Origin: Deltaproteobacteria bacterium
GTDB taxonomy: Bacteria; Myxococcota_A; Polyangia; JAAYKL01
Assembly (NCBI GenBank): GCA_030595125.1
Contig: JAUVDV010000031.1
Coordinates: 1 to 53,884, forward strand
Direction: 5' to 3'
Length of the DNA: 53,884 nt
Part shown: in pieces, positions 8,557 to 15,950 of the stretch
Layout of the letters: each line of letters starts with the position of its first letter
Position numbering within the stretch: position 1 is the stretch's first letter
The notes under the pieces: generated by a model
The model's input: the letters and a program-made list of their open reading frames with translations, nothing else
Told to the model about the DNA's origin: nothing
Database searches by the model: none
Made by a program: the position numbers and the translations under genes

Positions 8557-9603
8557 TTATTTATTCGGAGAAACAGATGCGTCCGGCCCGATCGTTTCCA
8601 CGTCAGAGATCTGGGCATTCAGCTCCAATTCGCTTCGGTAAGCCTCCATCAGCGCGAGCTTTCCGTCCCTGAACTCGAGAACGTCAGCACCGTGAATGGC
8701 AATGGGGACAATCTTCTTGTCCTCGCCCGAGCCCACCGCGTATTTCGCCTCCATGGTGTAGCGGACGAGCGCGTACGATCCCGCAGCTATCACCTGCTCT
8801 ACCTTGAAGATACGCTCAGACATCACGCTCTTCTTCTCCACGTCGTCAGCCTTTAGTCGAGCGAAATCCCAGCTGGTCCCGTACCTCATATCCCTGTACC
8901 GGAAACCGCTCGTCGTCATTTTCTCGAACTCGTCGTAATCGGATTTCCCCCACAGCTCAAAGACCTTCCCTGCGAGATCCTCAATCCCCGCCTCGGCGGG
9001 ACCGGTTACCTTTTCCGGCTCTCCTTTCGGCTTGGCGGGAACGGGCGGGGCCTCGCCGTAGACGAGCCCGAGTTGCTTCTGGGTGGTGGACGGATCCACG
9101 TACAGGAGGGTCGCCTTGAGTTTGCCTTTCACGTCCGCCTCGACGACGTAAAGCATCTCGCACCCCATCTCGACGGGCTTCTGTTTCTGTATCCCCTGCG
9201 CGTCCCAGCGCTGAACGGCGTTCATCACCACCTGGGCCACCACCATGTCCCCCTTCCCGAGGATCCTGCGGACCGTAATACTCGACTCCGGGAGCTTGAC
9301 CTTGAACGCCACGATCTGTCTGACCACGATCTTGTTGCCGCGAACAGGCGGTCGCGGTGCGGACGGGGCTTGCCAGAAGGTGTCTATCGAGTAGGCGTCG
9401 AGCAGGTCCTCCAGATTACTGTCGTTGTAGGCGCGAATCATGTTGAGGAAATTCTGTATGGGATCCACCTTCGAATTCAACCCGCCGGTTCTCGATTGAT
9501 GTTGCGCTTCCATTTCCGGGTTCGGCTTTCCATCCCCGCACGAGATGCAGAAGAACAGTGCCAGGCAGGGCAGCGTCAGGGCGATCAGTCGGTCGCTCCT
9601 CAT
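8557..9603 (-). CDS. Lipoprotein with probable NTF2/SnoaL-like domains
   Basis: A 348-residue predicted lipoprotein; the signal ends in LFFCISC. The ATG at 9603 has AGGGAG upstream. Two regions resemble NTF2/SnoaL-like cone folds: MIRAYNDSNLEDLLDAYSID (about residue 55 on) and VFELWGKSDYDEFEKMTTSG (about residue 217 on), each followed by repeated beta-strands such as VRYTMEAKYAV. In this fold a hydrophobic cavity binds small molecules or serves in assembly; no catalytic residue is assured. A Pro/Lys-rich linker separates the two halves. It converges on the beta-barrel gene with almost no spacer. The domain call is by pattern and only moderately sure. Confidence 0.8.
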   Translation of the reverse strand: MRSDRLIALTLPCLALFFCISCGDGKPNPEMEAQHQSRTGGLNSKVDPIQNFLNMIRAYNDSNLEDLLDAYSIDTFWQAPSAPRPPVRGNKIVVRQIVAFKVKLPESSITVRRILGKGDMVVAQVVMNAVQRWDAQGIQKQKPVEMGCEMLYVVEADVKGKLKATLLYVDPSTTQKQLGLVYGEAPPVPAKPKGEPEKVTGPAEAGIEDLAGKVFELWGKSDYDEFEKMTTSGFRYRDMRYGTSWDFARLKADDVEKKSVMSERIFKVEQVIAAGSYALVRYTMEAKYAVGSGEDKKIVPIAIHGADVLEFRDGKLALMEAYRSELELNAQISDVETIGPDASVSPNK

Positions 9604-9700
9604 GGGTTTTCTCCCTTGTTGTGCTCAAGCTTGCGAGCACAGATCGTCTATCACTTAATCGGACGAATTTCCATGTCATACGGGGAAGGCCGGGATGGGG

Positions 9701-10087
9701 TTACCAGATGCACCGCACCGGGTAGCGCGATATCTGCTCATCCGGGGTAAGGATGACAAGCCCGGCGGCGATCGCCTGGCAGATCAACATGCGGTCGAAG
9801 GGATCCCTGTGGAGAGTCGGAAGCTTGGGCAACTGGAGAGCGGCGATCTCATCGAGCGGCAAGGCGGTGATACCGTGTCGCTCTCTTTGACGAGGCACAA
9901 ACATGTCGGGCGAGACGGGCAGCGGTAGCTTTCCGAGGGCGTGCTTCACCGAGATCTCCCAGGCCGAAACAGCACTCAGATAAACTTCGTTTTCCGTGTC
10001 GAGAAACAGTTCGCGCGCGTTCTTCGAGAGATCGCTTGCGTCGACCGCTATCCATAAAAACGTGCATGTGTCTAGGAGCAGATTCAT
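9701..10087 (-). CDS. vapC: PIN-domain toxin, VapC type
   Basis: A 128-residue PIN-domain ribonuclease, probably the toxin of a type II toxin-antitoxin pair. The acidic metal-binding residues are in place: LLDTCTFLW (Asp6), SAVSAWEIS (Glu about 43), and HRDPFDRMLICQA (Asp about 94 and 98), followed by VILTPDEQI. The variant with LWI and SAWEI is typical of the PIN proteins paired with Phd/YefM antitoxins rather than VapB. Its ATG directly abuts the antitoxin stop (TGAATG). VapC toxins cleave tRNA or rRNA; the target here cannot be read. The gene looks intact. Confidence 0.93.
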   Translation of the reverse strand: MNLLLDTCTFLWIAVDASDLSKNARELFLDTENEVYLSAVSAWEISVKHALGKLPLPVSPDMFVPRQRERHGITALPLDEIAALQLPKLPTLHRDPFDRMLICQAIAAGLVILTPDEQISRYPVRCIW

Positions 10088-10327
10088 TCAACCGCCTTCG
10101 AATCCGGCGACGATATCATCAGGAAGCGGCTCGAAGAACTCCCCGGGTACGGAGAAATCTCCCCTGGCGAGTCCGATGACCCTTTTATTGGGGGGGGGAG
10201 TGGCAATGGGCCGGATCTCGGCGATCGGAACATTTCGCCTGCAAATCACTATTGTTTCGCCCTCGTCCAGGAGACGAAGGTATTTGGAAAGGTGAGTTTT
10301 TGCTTCATGTATGTTGATTCGGTTCAT
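10088..10327 (-). CDS. Phd/YefM-type antitoxin
   Basis: A 79-residue antitoxin that should bind DNA through its N-terminus and neutralise the PIN toxin through its C-terminus. The N-terminal pattern NRINIHEAKTHLSKYLRLLD followed by GETIVICRRNVPIAEIRP is the classic Phd_YefM fold. The C-terminus (PGEFFEPLPDDIVAGFEG) is the usual toxin-binding tail. A run of nine C residues on the coding strand (10190-10198) encodes Pro-Pro-Pro in the hinge. A well-formed promoter lies so close that the transcript would start at or near the ATG. Phd-family antitoxins normally repress their own promoter. Confidence 0.93.
   Translation of the reverse strand: MNRINIHEAKTHLSKYLRLLDEGETIVICRRNVPIAEIRPIATPPPNKRVIGLARGDFSVPGEFFEPLPDDIVAGFEGG
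10190..10198. repeat. Nine-base G/C homopolymer inside the antitoxin gene
   Basis: An uninterrupted run of nine G on the plus strand (nine C in the coding strand). A one-base slip would frameshift the antitoxin before its toxin-binding tail. Confidence 0.9.
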
Positions 10328-10333
10328 GACTAT

Positions 10334-10362
10334 AATCTAAGTCTTGTAGTGAACCATGTCAA
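10334..10362 (-). promoter_or_regulatory. Predicted promoter of the antitoxin-toxin pair
   Basis: On the minus strand TTGACA (10362-10357), a 17-base spacer and TAGATT (10339-10334). Transcription would begin about at the A of the antitoxin ATG, so the message may be leaderless. GACT/AGTC half-sites overlap the -10 and could be an operator. Confidence 0.45.
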
Positions 10363-10394
10363 TGGTAAAACGCTGAAATCTATTCACTTAAAGT

Positions 10395-10411
10395 GGGGTC
10401 AGACACATTTG
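10395..10411 (+). repeat. REP-like motif, GGGGTCAGACAC variant
   Basis: GGGGTCAGACACATTTG, sharing AGACACATTTG with the copy at 10428 and GGGGTCA with the RAYT inverted repeats. Intergenic, between the antitoxin promoter and the receiver gene's 3' end. Confidence 0.6.
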
Positions 10412-10427
10412 TTTTCACAAGAGTTCA

Positions 10428-10447
10428 CAAGGGTGCCAGACACATTT
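10428..10447 (+). repeat. REP-like 20-mer, copy A
   Basis: CAAGGGTGCCAGACACATTT. Its perfect reverse complement lies at 15908-15927, so the two copies bracket the signalling operon. An identical direct copy is at 31864-31883. All three copies are outside genes. Confidence 0.9.
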
Positions 10448-10462
10448 GACAACATTTGACGG

Positions 10463-10924
10463 CTATCCCTGCCCGATGAGCCTCACCATGAGTTCGCTTA
10501 TCTCGGCGGGGGTGACGGCGTCGGGGACCCAGCGGAGAGCCGGATGGATTTTGGACAGATGATCGAATCTCTTGGCTTGTCTGGAGAAATCGTAGGCGAG
10601 AATCACCGGGATATTATGCTGCCCAACGGCGCGTAATGCTTGAAGTATGTACAATCCTTGATTGAGTTGAAGATGGCGCCATGCGCGCTCCGGATCTCCG
10701 TTATTCTCCCGAGTAACCTGTACGTGGTCACCCAGGAGATCTCCGTTGGGAATCCGATCGAATCGCATATCCAGGTAGATCAGATCGACCTTCTGAGTGC
10801 TCAGTATCTCCAGCGCCTTCTCACCGTTGTGGGCCTGCAGGTACTTCGGACCGGGCACGAACCGGCTCAGACTGTCCAGGTATTCGTCGCCATCCTCGAT
10901 TATCAGGACGATAGGCTCAGTCAT
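10463..10924 (-). CDS. Stand-alone atypical response-regulator receiver
   Basis: A 153-residue single receiver domain. The frame is open upstream, but MTEPIVLIIEDGDEYLD at 10924 is the natural start. There is an acidic pair in IIEDGDE and a phospho-acceptor Asp in YLDMRFD (about residue 52). The loop after that Asp is about 25 residues longer than usual (from DRIPNGDLLGDHV to LQLNQGLYIL). The conserved Thr/Ser is replaced (VILAYDF) and the conserved Lys is not evident (RWVPDAV), so switching may be unusual. The start overlaps the stop of the TPR kinase gene by one base (TAATG). As the last gene of the operon, it is probably a phosphate sink or an output for the kinase. Confidence 0.85.
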   Translation of the reverse strand: MTEPIVLIIEDGDEYLDSLSRFVPGPKYLQAHNGEKALEILSTQKVDLIYLDMRFDRIPNGDLLGDHVQVTRENNGDPERAWRHLQLNQGLYILQALRAVGQHNIPVILAYDFSRQAKRFDHLSKIHPALRWVPDAVTPAEISELMVRLIGQG

Positions 10925-13767
10925 TATTTCGTTCTCCTCGTATCCTCCCTGCCCGACTCGGACACCTCCGTGAGGGGAAGTTTGACCACCACGGACTTGG
11001 ACCATCCGCCCTCGCCGGCAGCAACGTCAAGGGTGCCGTCGTAACGGGAGACCAGATCCGCAGTGAGACCCAGTCCTTCCTCGATGTAGCGCCCCCGCAA
11101 CATCTCGGCAGTCAGAACCTCACCGGACCGATCCCGCACCAGAAAGACCACCCGCTCCAGGCCGGTGATCGTGTCGACCTCCGAGTTCACTCCAAGCCCT
11201 ATGAGAACCTCCGCACCCTTCCCTCCGTGCTGAATCGACGACTGGATGGCGTTTCGCATCAGGTTGGCCAGAATGTCCTCGAGGGCAGTCCTCGGAACAG
11301 GAGTCCCGAACGGAAAGTCCACGTTCATCTCCAGATCTAACGGAGCGAAAGCGACGTCCGAGAATGAGGGCTCTCCGACGCACCTGTCGAACACCGCGCG
11401 CAGAAGATCCTCGTTGACTTCCAGAATACGCAATCTGTCCAGCAACTCTCGCACGGCCTCGTATCCCTCCGTATTGAGCAGTCGGGACGCGGTCTGGAGG
11501 GTACGCAGCACCCGGAGCCTCCTTCCCGAACCGATAGAATCGAACCGGGAAAGATCCGCAGAAGTCTTCTCGAGCAGCTTTGTTCCCCTAAGGAGTGGCG
11601 CGATGGCCGCGTCCTTGCGCAGAAGATTCAATCGACGGCGGTTCGCGTCGCCGATCTTCTTGAGGTCGTCCACGTACCCCTGCAGACGCCCGGCCACACC
11701 GTCCCCCTCTTCCCTGCCCACGATGCTCGTCGCGAAATGCCTCGCCTTGTCCGTCGCATCCTGATCGCGCTCCATAGCGTCGACGAGCCCGCCCAGCATC
11801 ATTGCGTTGTGTTTGAGCACCTCGTGCCTGACCGCAGACAGAATACGCTGAACCTCCGGGCCCGTCTCCGGGTGTTCCTCGATCAGAGTTCGAAGATCCA
11901 CCCCACCCCACAATCGAATTGCGGCCAACGTCCCGCCGAGCACGAGCAGGAACAGGAGGCTCCCCGCCGCAACGATGAGCGCAGTCAGGCGGTCGTCTAT
12001 GTTTTTACGAAGAACTCCGGCGTCCTTCCGGTAGATGGACACGGCGCCCTTTCCCAGGAATCGGTCCAGCCGGTCCCTGGACTCCAGCAACCGGGGAATC
12101 CTGGCGATGTCGCGGGTCCAGGAGGTGATCCCTGCCTCCTCGTCTCCCACGTCGAGTCTGGCGATGTGGTAGGTTGCCTCAAGCTCCTTGAGCTCTTCTG
12201 CTCGCAGGAGGTGTATTCGCCCCAGATCCTCGTCCCCAAGCCCGATGAGTATAGTTCCGAGCTGAGAGTGAATGAATCCCTGGGATTCGTCTATTTCCAG
12301 GGAGCGCTCGAGGGTTCCGACCGACTCGTCCATCTTGCCTGCCCCGATGAGTATCCGTGCCTCCAGGTTCAGAATATCAAGACCTCTATCCTCGTCGCCG
12401 AGACTGCGGAGCACAGCCATTGCGGAGTCGGTTTCTCCCCGCGCCAGATGCGCCCGGGCGGTTCCCATGGCCAGAATGAGTTCTTCGCTCATGTCGTCCC
12501 GCAGGGCCAACGCCTCGTTCAACACCCCCGCCTCGGCCATCGCCTCCGGCGGTACGAGCGCCTCCATGGATCGTTTGAGGGAAAGGGCCGTCTGTCGATT
12601 CTCGATATTTTTCCCGCTGTTCAGATAGCGAGTCACGTGCTGAAGGGCGCCCACCAGATCGCCGGCTCCCCGCAACGCCATCGCCAGGCGAAAGTGGAGT
12701 TCGGTCCAGTCGGGCCTCAGATCGAGCGCCCTAGCCAGGAACATGGCGGCCTGAGCGGACCTCGGTTCCTCAACCGTCGCGGAGAGATACAGATCTCCAA
12801 GGCGGGCGTATATTTCGGCGTTTCGTTGATCCACTGCCAGGGCTCGCAGATACGCCAGCTCCGCCTCCTGGTACCGCCCCTCCCGGTAATATAGATCCCC
12901 CATATCGGCGCGAGCCATCGAAAACCCCGGAGCGATCTCGAGGGCCTCTCCCAGAAGCCGCTCGGCCTCTTCGTGCAAACCTTTCTGGAGAAACATTCTG
13001 CCCCGGGAGGCAAGCGCCCGCGCGCCTGCGGGTATCACCCCGGTGGGGTTTGTCCATCCAAACTCACGGGTCTGTTTTTCGACCTCGATCTCCCACATCC
13101 TGCCTGCCGCTTTTTGAGCGAGATCCTCGTCATCTATCTCTCTGTACCAGCGCAGGGACTCATCGGTCCTCCCCAGATCCCGGTAGAAGTCTCCCAACTC
13201 CAGGCGCAACTTGTCCGTCGGTTTGCGCTGGCGAAGATACTCCTGGTAGAAACGCTCGGCCTCGGGGAAATTGCCGACCATGGCGGCTATCCGTGCCTGC
13301 CTTATGATCACCTTGGGTTTGTTTCCCTTCAGCTCCCGCGCACTCACCAGTAGCCCCCCCGCCTCCTTCAGGCGTTCTGGCTCCGGATAGTACTCCGACA
13401 GCAAATCGGCCAGATTGATGTACGCAACAAATCTTTCCGGATCGAGGGCCATCGCCCACCTGTACAATCGCTCGGCCTCCTCCGGGTTCCCCAGCAAGTA
13501 GTAGATGTACCCGAGGCTGTTGGCGATCTCCGGGTTCTGCGGATCGAGTTCGTGGGCCTCGCGATACCTGGAGAGGGCTCCAGGGTAGTCCCGCTTCTTG
13601 AACATCCGGTGCGCTTCCTTGCTCCGGGTCAGGGCGATCTTTTTCATTGCTTCGTCGAGGAGGGCCTCTATTCCGGTCCCTCCATCCGTCCCGGCGTCCA
13701 GCCCCACTGAATCCCCGGCGTGCATCAATAGCGCCGCGACGATCGCAATGCCGCATAACACTCTCAT
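10924..13767 (-). CDS. Histidine kinase with large periplasmic TPR sensor
   Basis: A 947-residue membrane sensor kinase. A signal peptide (MRVLCGIAIVAALLMHAGDS) is followed by about 550 residues of TPR repeats, for example YREAHELDPQNPEIANSLGY and LGEALEIAPGFSMARADMGD. One membrane helix (LTALIVAAGSLLFLLVLGG, about residue 600) puts the TPR part in the periplasm and the kinase in the cytoplasm. The putative H-box is VRHEVLKHNAMML (about residue 650). The ATP-binding domain has an N-box (LANLMRNAIQSSIQHGGKG) but a reduced G-box (EGLGLTADLVSRYDG). The TPRs probably bind a peptide or partner protein. ATGA overlap joins it to the sigma-54 regulator before it. Confidence 0.87.
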   Translation of the reverse strand: MRVLCGIAIVAALLMHAGDSVGLDAGTDGGTGIEALLDEAMKKIALTRSKEAHRMFKKRDYPGALSRYREAHELDPQNPEIANSLGYIYYLLGNPEEAERLYRWAMALDPERFVAYINLADLLSEYYPEPERLKEAGGLLVSARELKGNKPKVIIRQARIAAMVGNFPEAERFYQEYLRQRKPTDKLRLELGDFYRDLGRTDESLRWYREIDDEDLAQKAAGRMWEIEVEKQTREFGWTNPTGVIPAGARALASRGRMFLQKGLHEEAERLLGEALEIAPGFSMARADMGDLYYREGRYQEAELAYLRALAVDQRNAEIYARLGDLYLSATVEEPRSAQAAMFLARALDLRPDWTELHFRLAMALRGAGDLVGALQHVTRYLNSGKNIENRQTALSLKRSMEALVPPEAMAEAGVLNEALALRDDMSEELILAMGTARAHLARGETDSAMAVLRSLGDEDRGLDILNLEARILIGAGKMDESVGTLERSLEIDESQGFIHSQLGTILIGLGDEDLGRIHLLRAEELKELEATYHIARLDVGDEEAGITSWTRDIARIPRLLESRDRLDRFLGKGAVSIYRKDAGVLRKNIDDRLTALIVAAGSLLFLLVLGGTLAAIRLWGGVDLRTLIEEHPETGPEVQRILSAVRHEVLKHNAMMLGGLVDAMERDQDATDKARHFATSIVGREEGDGVAGRLQGYVDDLKKIGDANRRRLNLLRKDAAIAPLLRGTKLLEKTSADLSRFDSIGSGRRLRVLRTLQTASRLLNTEGYEAVRELLDRLRILEVNEDLLRAVFDRCVGEPSFSDVAFAPLDLEMNVDFPFGTPVPRTALEDILANLMRNAIQSSIQHGGKGAEVLIGLGVNSEVDTITGLERVVFLVRDRSGEVLTAEMLRGRYIEEGLGLTADLVSRYDGTLDVAAGEGGWSKSVVVKLPLTEVSESGREDTRRTK

Positions 13768-15416
13768 CTCCGACCGATCTCCCTCACCTTCAGGCCCAGT
13801 TGATTGAACCTGAGCCTGACGGCCCGTCCCTTCCTCTTGTCCCCGAGCAACGCCTCCGACATTCTATTGAAATCGCCCGCGTTCCTTGAGAACAACTCCA
13901 GAAAATACTGGCGCTCCACCGAGTTTGCCACTGCGTTTAGCGAACTTCCCGATTCGATCTTCACGGTGACTTCGTCCGGATCCAGCTCAAGAGCGGTGAT
14001 GGGGGTTTCATCGCCCGTCGGCAGCGCCGCCGAGCCCGAAAGGAGCAACCCCACAAGACCGGGATCCACCTGCATTCGAGGTGATGAAATGGAGAGCCCA
14101 GCCTGTATGGCATCGACCGTCGCCACGAGCGTGAACGTGACGATATTGTGCATGAGCATCTCGAGTTCCCGTATATTCCCGGGCCAACTATGGGATTTCA
14201 ACATCTCCCAGGCGGGCCCCGGGACCACCAGCTCAATCGAAGGTTGCCCCGCGCGTTTCTTGCCGCCGCGACCAATGACCACTTCCAGGGGAGTCCCCGC
14301 AGGCAACCCGACCGCGTCAGCTATTCGATCTCTCAGATCTCCAACGTCCTTGTCCGTTACCGATTTGGCGGCGAACTTTCCCGCCAGGAACATCAGATCT
14401 CCGGGGCGTTCACTCAGCGAAGGAATCCGGACACGCGTGGCCGGTGACAATCTCATGTAAAGGTCGGATCTGAATCGACCCCTGGAGACCGCCTCGTCGA
14501 GGGGCCGATTGCTCGCCACTACCACCTTGACGTCCACCGCTATCTCCCTGGAGGATCCCAGGGGTCTCACCCTGCCGTCCTGAAGCACCATGAGCAGTTG
14601 TTTCTGAACCTCCAACGGAGTGTTCTGAATCTCGTCGATGAACAGGGTTCCCTCGTGCGCAATCTCGAAGACACCCTTTCTGTCGGTCACCGCGCCCGTA
14701 TACGCCCCCCTCAAAGCGCCGAAGAGATGAGCGGGGATGAGGTCCGGCGGCAGAGCGGAAAGATCGAGAACGACGAAAGGACCAGTCCGACCGCTGTTCA
14801 GGTGGACGAAACGCTCCGCGAGGAAGGACTTGCCCGTTCCCGTGGCGCCCTCGAGTATCACCGGCATCTTTCCTCTCGAAAGAACGGCGAGGCGGCGACG
14901 AAGGGCTTTCATGGCGGGATCGGCGCCCCAGAGAATTCTCGACTCCTCCATTTCCTGGACAGATTCCTTGAGTGCCGCGTTGATCCTCACCCGAAGGGCG
15001 TCCAGATCCTCCCCATCGAGAATGTAGGTCATCGACTGGGATATGAGTTCTTCCGCCGCATCCACCAGGGACAGGTCCTGCAGGGCCGTGAGGAGGACCA
15101 CGGGCAATTCCGGGAGCTGCGTCCTGATTTCCCGCAGAATAGCCACGCCCTGGAAACGCTTTTTCCTTCTCAAACTCGCGCCCTCGATATCAAAGAGGCG
15201 ATCTTCGGGAATATCGAAGTGCATATCCAGCAGGACCACGTCCACCTGATCGTGATGCTTCGAAAGAAACTCTATCGCCTTGCGGCCGTCTTCCAGGCAT
15301 GGCGGCCCCGAAATTCCCTCCGGCCGCACAAGCTCGAACTCCTTCATGCGCTCCGACACTGCGTTTGCATATGTGGTCCCGTCGTCGATGACCAGAATCC
15401 TCGGCTTGTCACTCAT
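13764..15416 (-). CDS. Sigma-54-dependent response regulator, NtrC type
   Basis: A 550-residue activator of sigma-54 RNA polymerase. The receiver domain (ILVIDDGTTYA, phospho-acceptor in LLDMHFDIPEDR, then VVLLTA) again has a long loop after the acceptor Asp. The AAA+ domain has Walker A GATGTGKSFL (about residue 190), the sigma-54 contact loop as GAYTGA rather than GAFTGA, Walker B GTLFIDEIQNT and the R-finger region GRFRSDLYMRLS. The C-terminus is a Fis-type DNA-binding helix pair (NRMSEALLGDKRKGRAVRLR). The ATG at 15416 and a GTG one codon earlier share a strong GAGGAGG site. Its target promoters are not evident in this window. Confidence 0.93.
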   Translation of the reverse strand: MSDKPRILVIDDGTTYANAVSERMKEFELVRPEGISGPPCLEDGRKAIEFLSKHHDQVDVVLLDMHFDIPEDRLFDIEGASLRRKKRFQGVAILREIRTQLPELPVVLLTALQDLSLVDAAEELISQSMTYILDGEDLDALRVRINAALKESVQEMEESRILWGADPAMKALRRRLAVLSRGKMPVILEGATGTGKSFLAERFVHLNSGRTGPFVVLDLSALPPDLIPAHLFGALRGAYTGAVTDRKGVFEIAHEGTLFIDEIQNTPLEVQKQLLMVLQDGRVRPLGSSREIAVDVKVVVASNRPLDEAVSRGRFRSDLYMRLSPATRVRIPSLSERPGDLMFLAGKFAAKSVTDKDVGDLRDRIADAVGLPAGTPLEVVIGRGGKKRAGQPSIELVVPGPAWEMLKSHSWPGNIRELEMLMHNIVTFTLVATVDAIQAGLSISSPRMQVDPGLVGLLLSGSAALPTGDETPITALELDPDEVTVKIESGSSLNAVANSVERQYFLELFSRNAGDFNRMSEALLGDKRKGRAVRLRFNQLGLKVREIGRR

Positions 15417-15828
15417 CACGAGCCACCTCCTCTACCAGTTCCTGTATACATTTTCCCACGTCGGCCATATCCGCCTCCAGGGTTTCCCGATCAGGCATCG
15501 GCACGCTTCCGCAAAGAGCCGCCTCATGGCTCAAAGCCTTTGCGACCGCTCGCGCGAGCGTTCCGTATTCCTTCTTGATCTGGAGGGAATCGCCCACTTC
15601 TCCTGCAAAGGCATCCCAGATATCTTTCGCCGTACGGACACCCGAAGGCCCCGACCGCGTCCTGCGAAGGGCCGTCTCGAGCGCCGACTCCACTTCTTCC
15701 GAGGATGCGGTCCGCGGAAGCATGGAAAAGGGAATGCGAATATACTTCCCCAGATCGTGCTTCAAATCCATCAACGCATCGATCAGATCATCAAAGGCCA
15801 GATTCGTTGTATCTATCATTTGCATCAT
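15409..15828 (-). CDS. Small helical protein heading the signalling operon
   Basis: A 139-residue, mostly helical cytoplasmic protein with no recognised family. Near the N-terminus it has LMDLKHDLGKYIRIPF, in which the His-Asp-Leu resembles a histidine-kinase H-box or a histidine-phosphotransfer helix. The rest is charged helices, ending in VGKCIQELVEEVARDE. It overlaps the start of the sigma-54 regulator by a few bases and is the first gene of the four-gene operon. A role as a phosphotransfer or scaffold protein between the kinase and two receivers would fit, but this is inference from position and one motif. Two adjacent ATG codons (15828, 15825) could both serve. Confidence 0.75.
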   Translation of the reverse strand: MMQMIDTTNLAFDDLIDALMDLKHDLGKYIRIPFSMLPRTASSEEVESALETALRRTRSGPSGVRTAKDIWDAFAGEVGDSLQIKKEYGTLARAVAKALSHEAALCGSVPMPDRETLEADMADVGKCIQELVEEVARDE

Positions 15829-15907
15829 CGTATCTCACTTTTAAAAAAATCCTTAGTCCTATCTCCCCAACGACCCGCCCCGTGTTATGATTCCTCCCGG
15901 ACCGACA

Positions 15908-15927
15908 AAATGTGTCTGGCACCCTTG
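15908..15927 (-). repeat. REP-like 20-mer, copy B (inverted)
   Basis: AAATGTGTCTGGCACCCTTG, the exact reverse complement of 10428-10447, placed in the divergent region between the signalling operon and the methyltransferase gene. Confidence 0.9.
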
Positions 15928-15950
15928 GTAATATTAGTCTGAGTATCAAC

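Noticed and set aside
9688-9701. 14-base repeat GGCCGGGATGGGGT, also at 16700-16713
   Set aside because: One copy is inside a gene, and a few repeated 14-mers are expected by chance in a window of this size. Its likeness to the GGGGTC part of the RAYT repeats is too short to weigh.
9604-10462. Integrated island around the toxin-antitoxin genes
   Set aside because: No integrase, attachment repeat or tRNA gene is visible; only short REP-like motifs flank one side.
11737-12894. 385-residue frame antisense to the TPR histidine kinase
   Set aside because: It is a shadow of clear TPR coding sequence in a GC-rich genome.
15908-15930. Possible sigma-54 promoter (TGGCAC) before the methyltransferase
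   Set aside because: The -12 GC is missing at the required distance, and the TGGCAC is part of the REP-like 20-mer.
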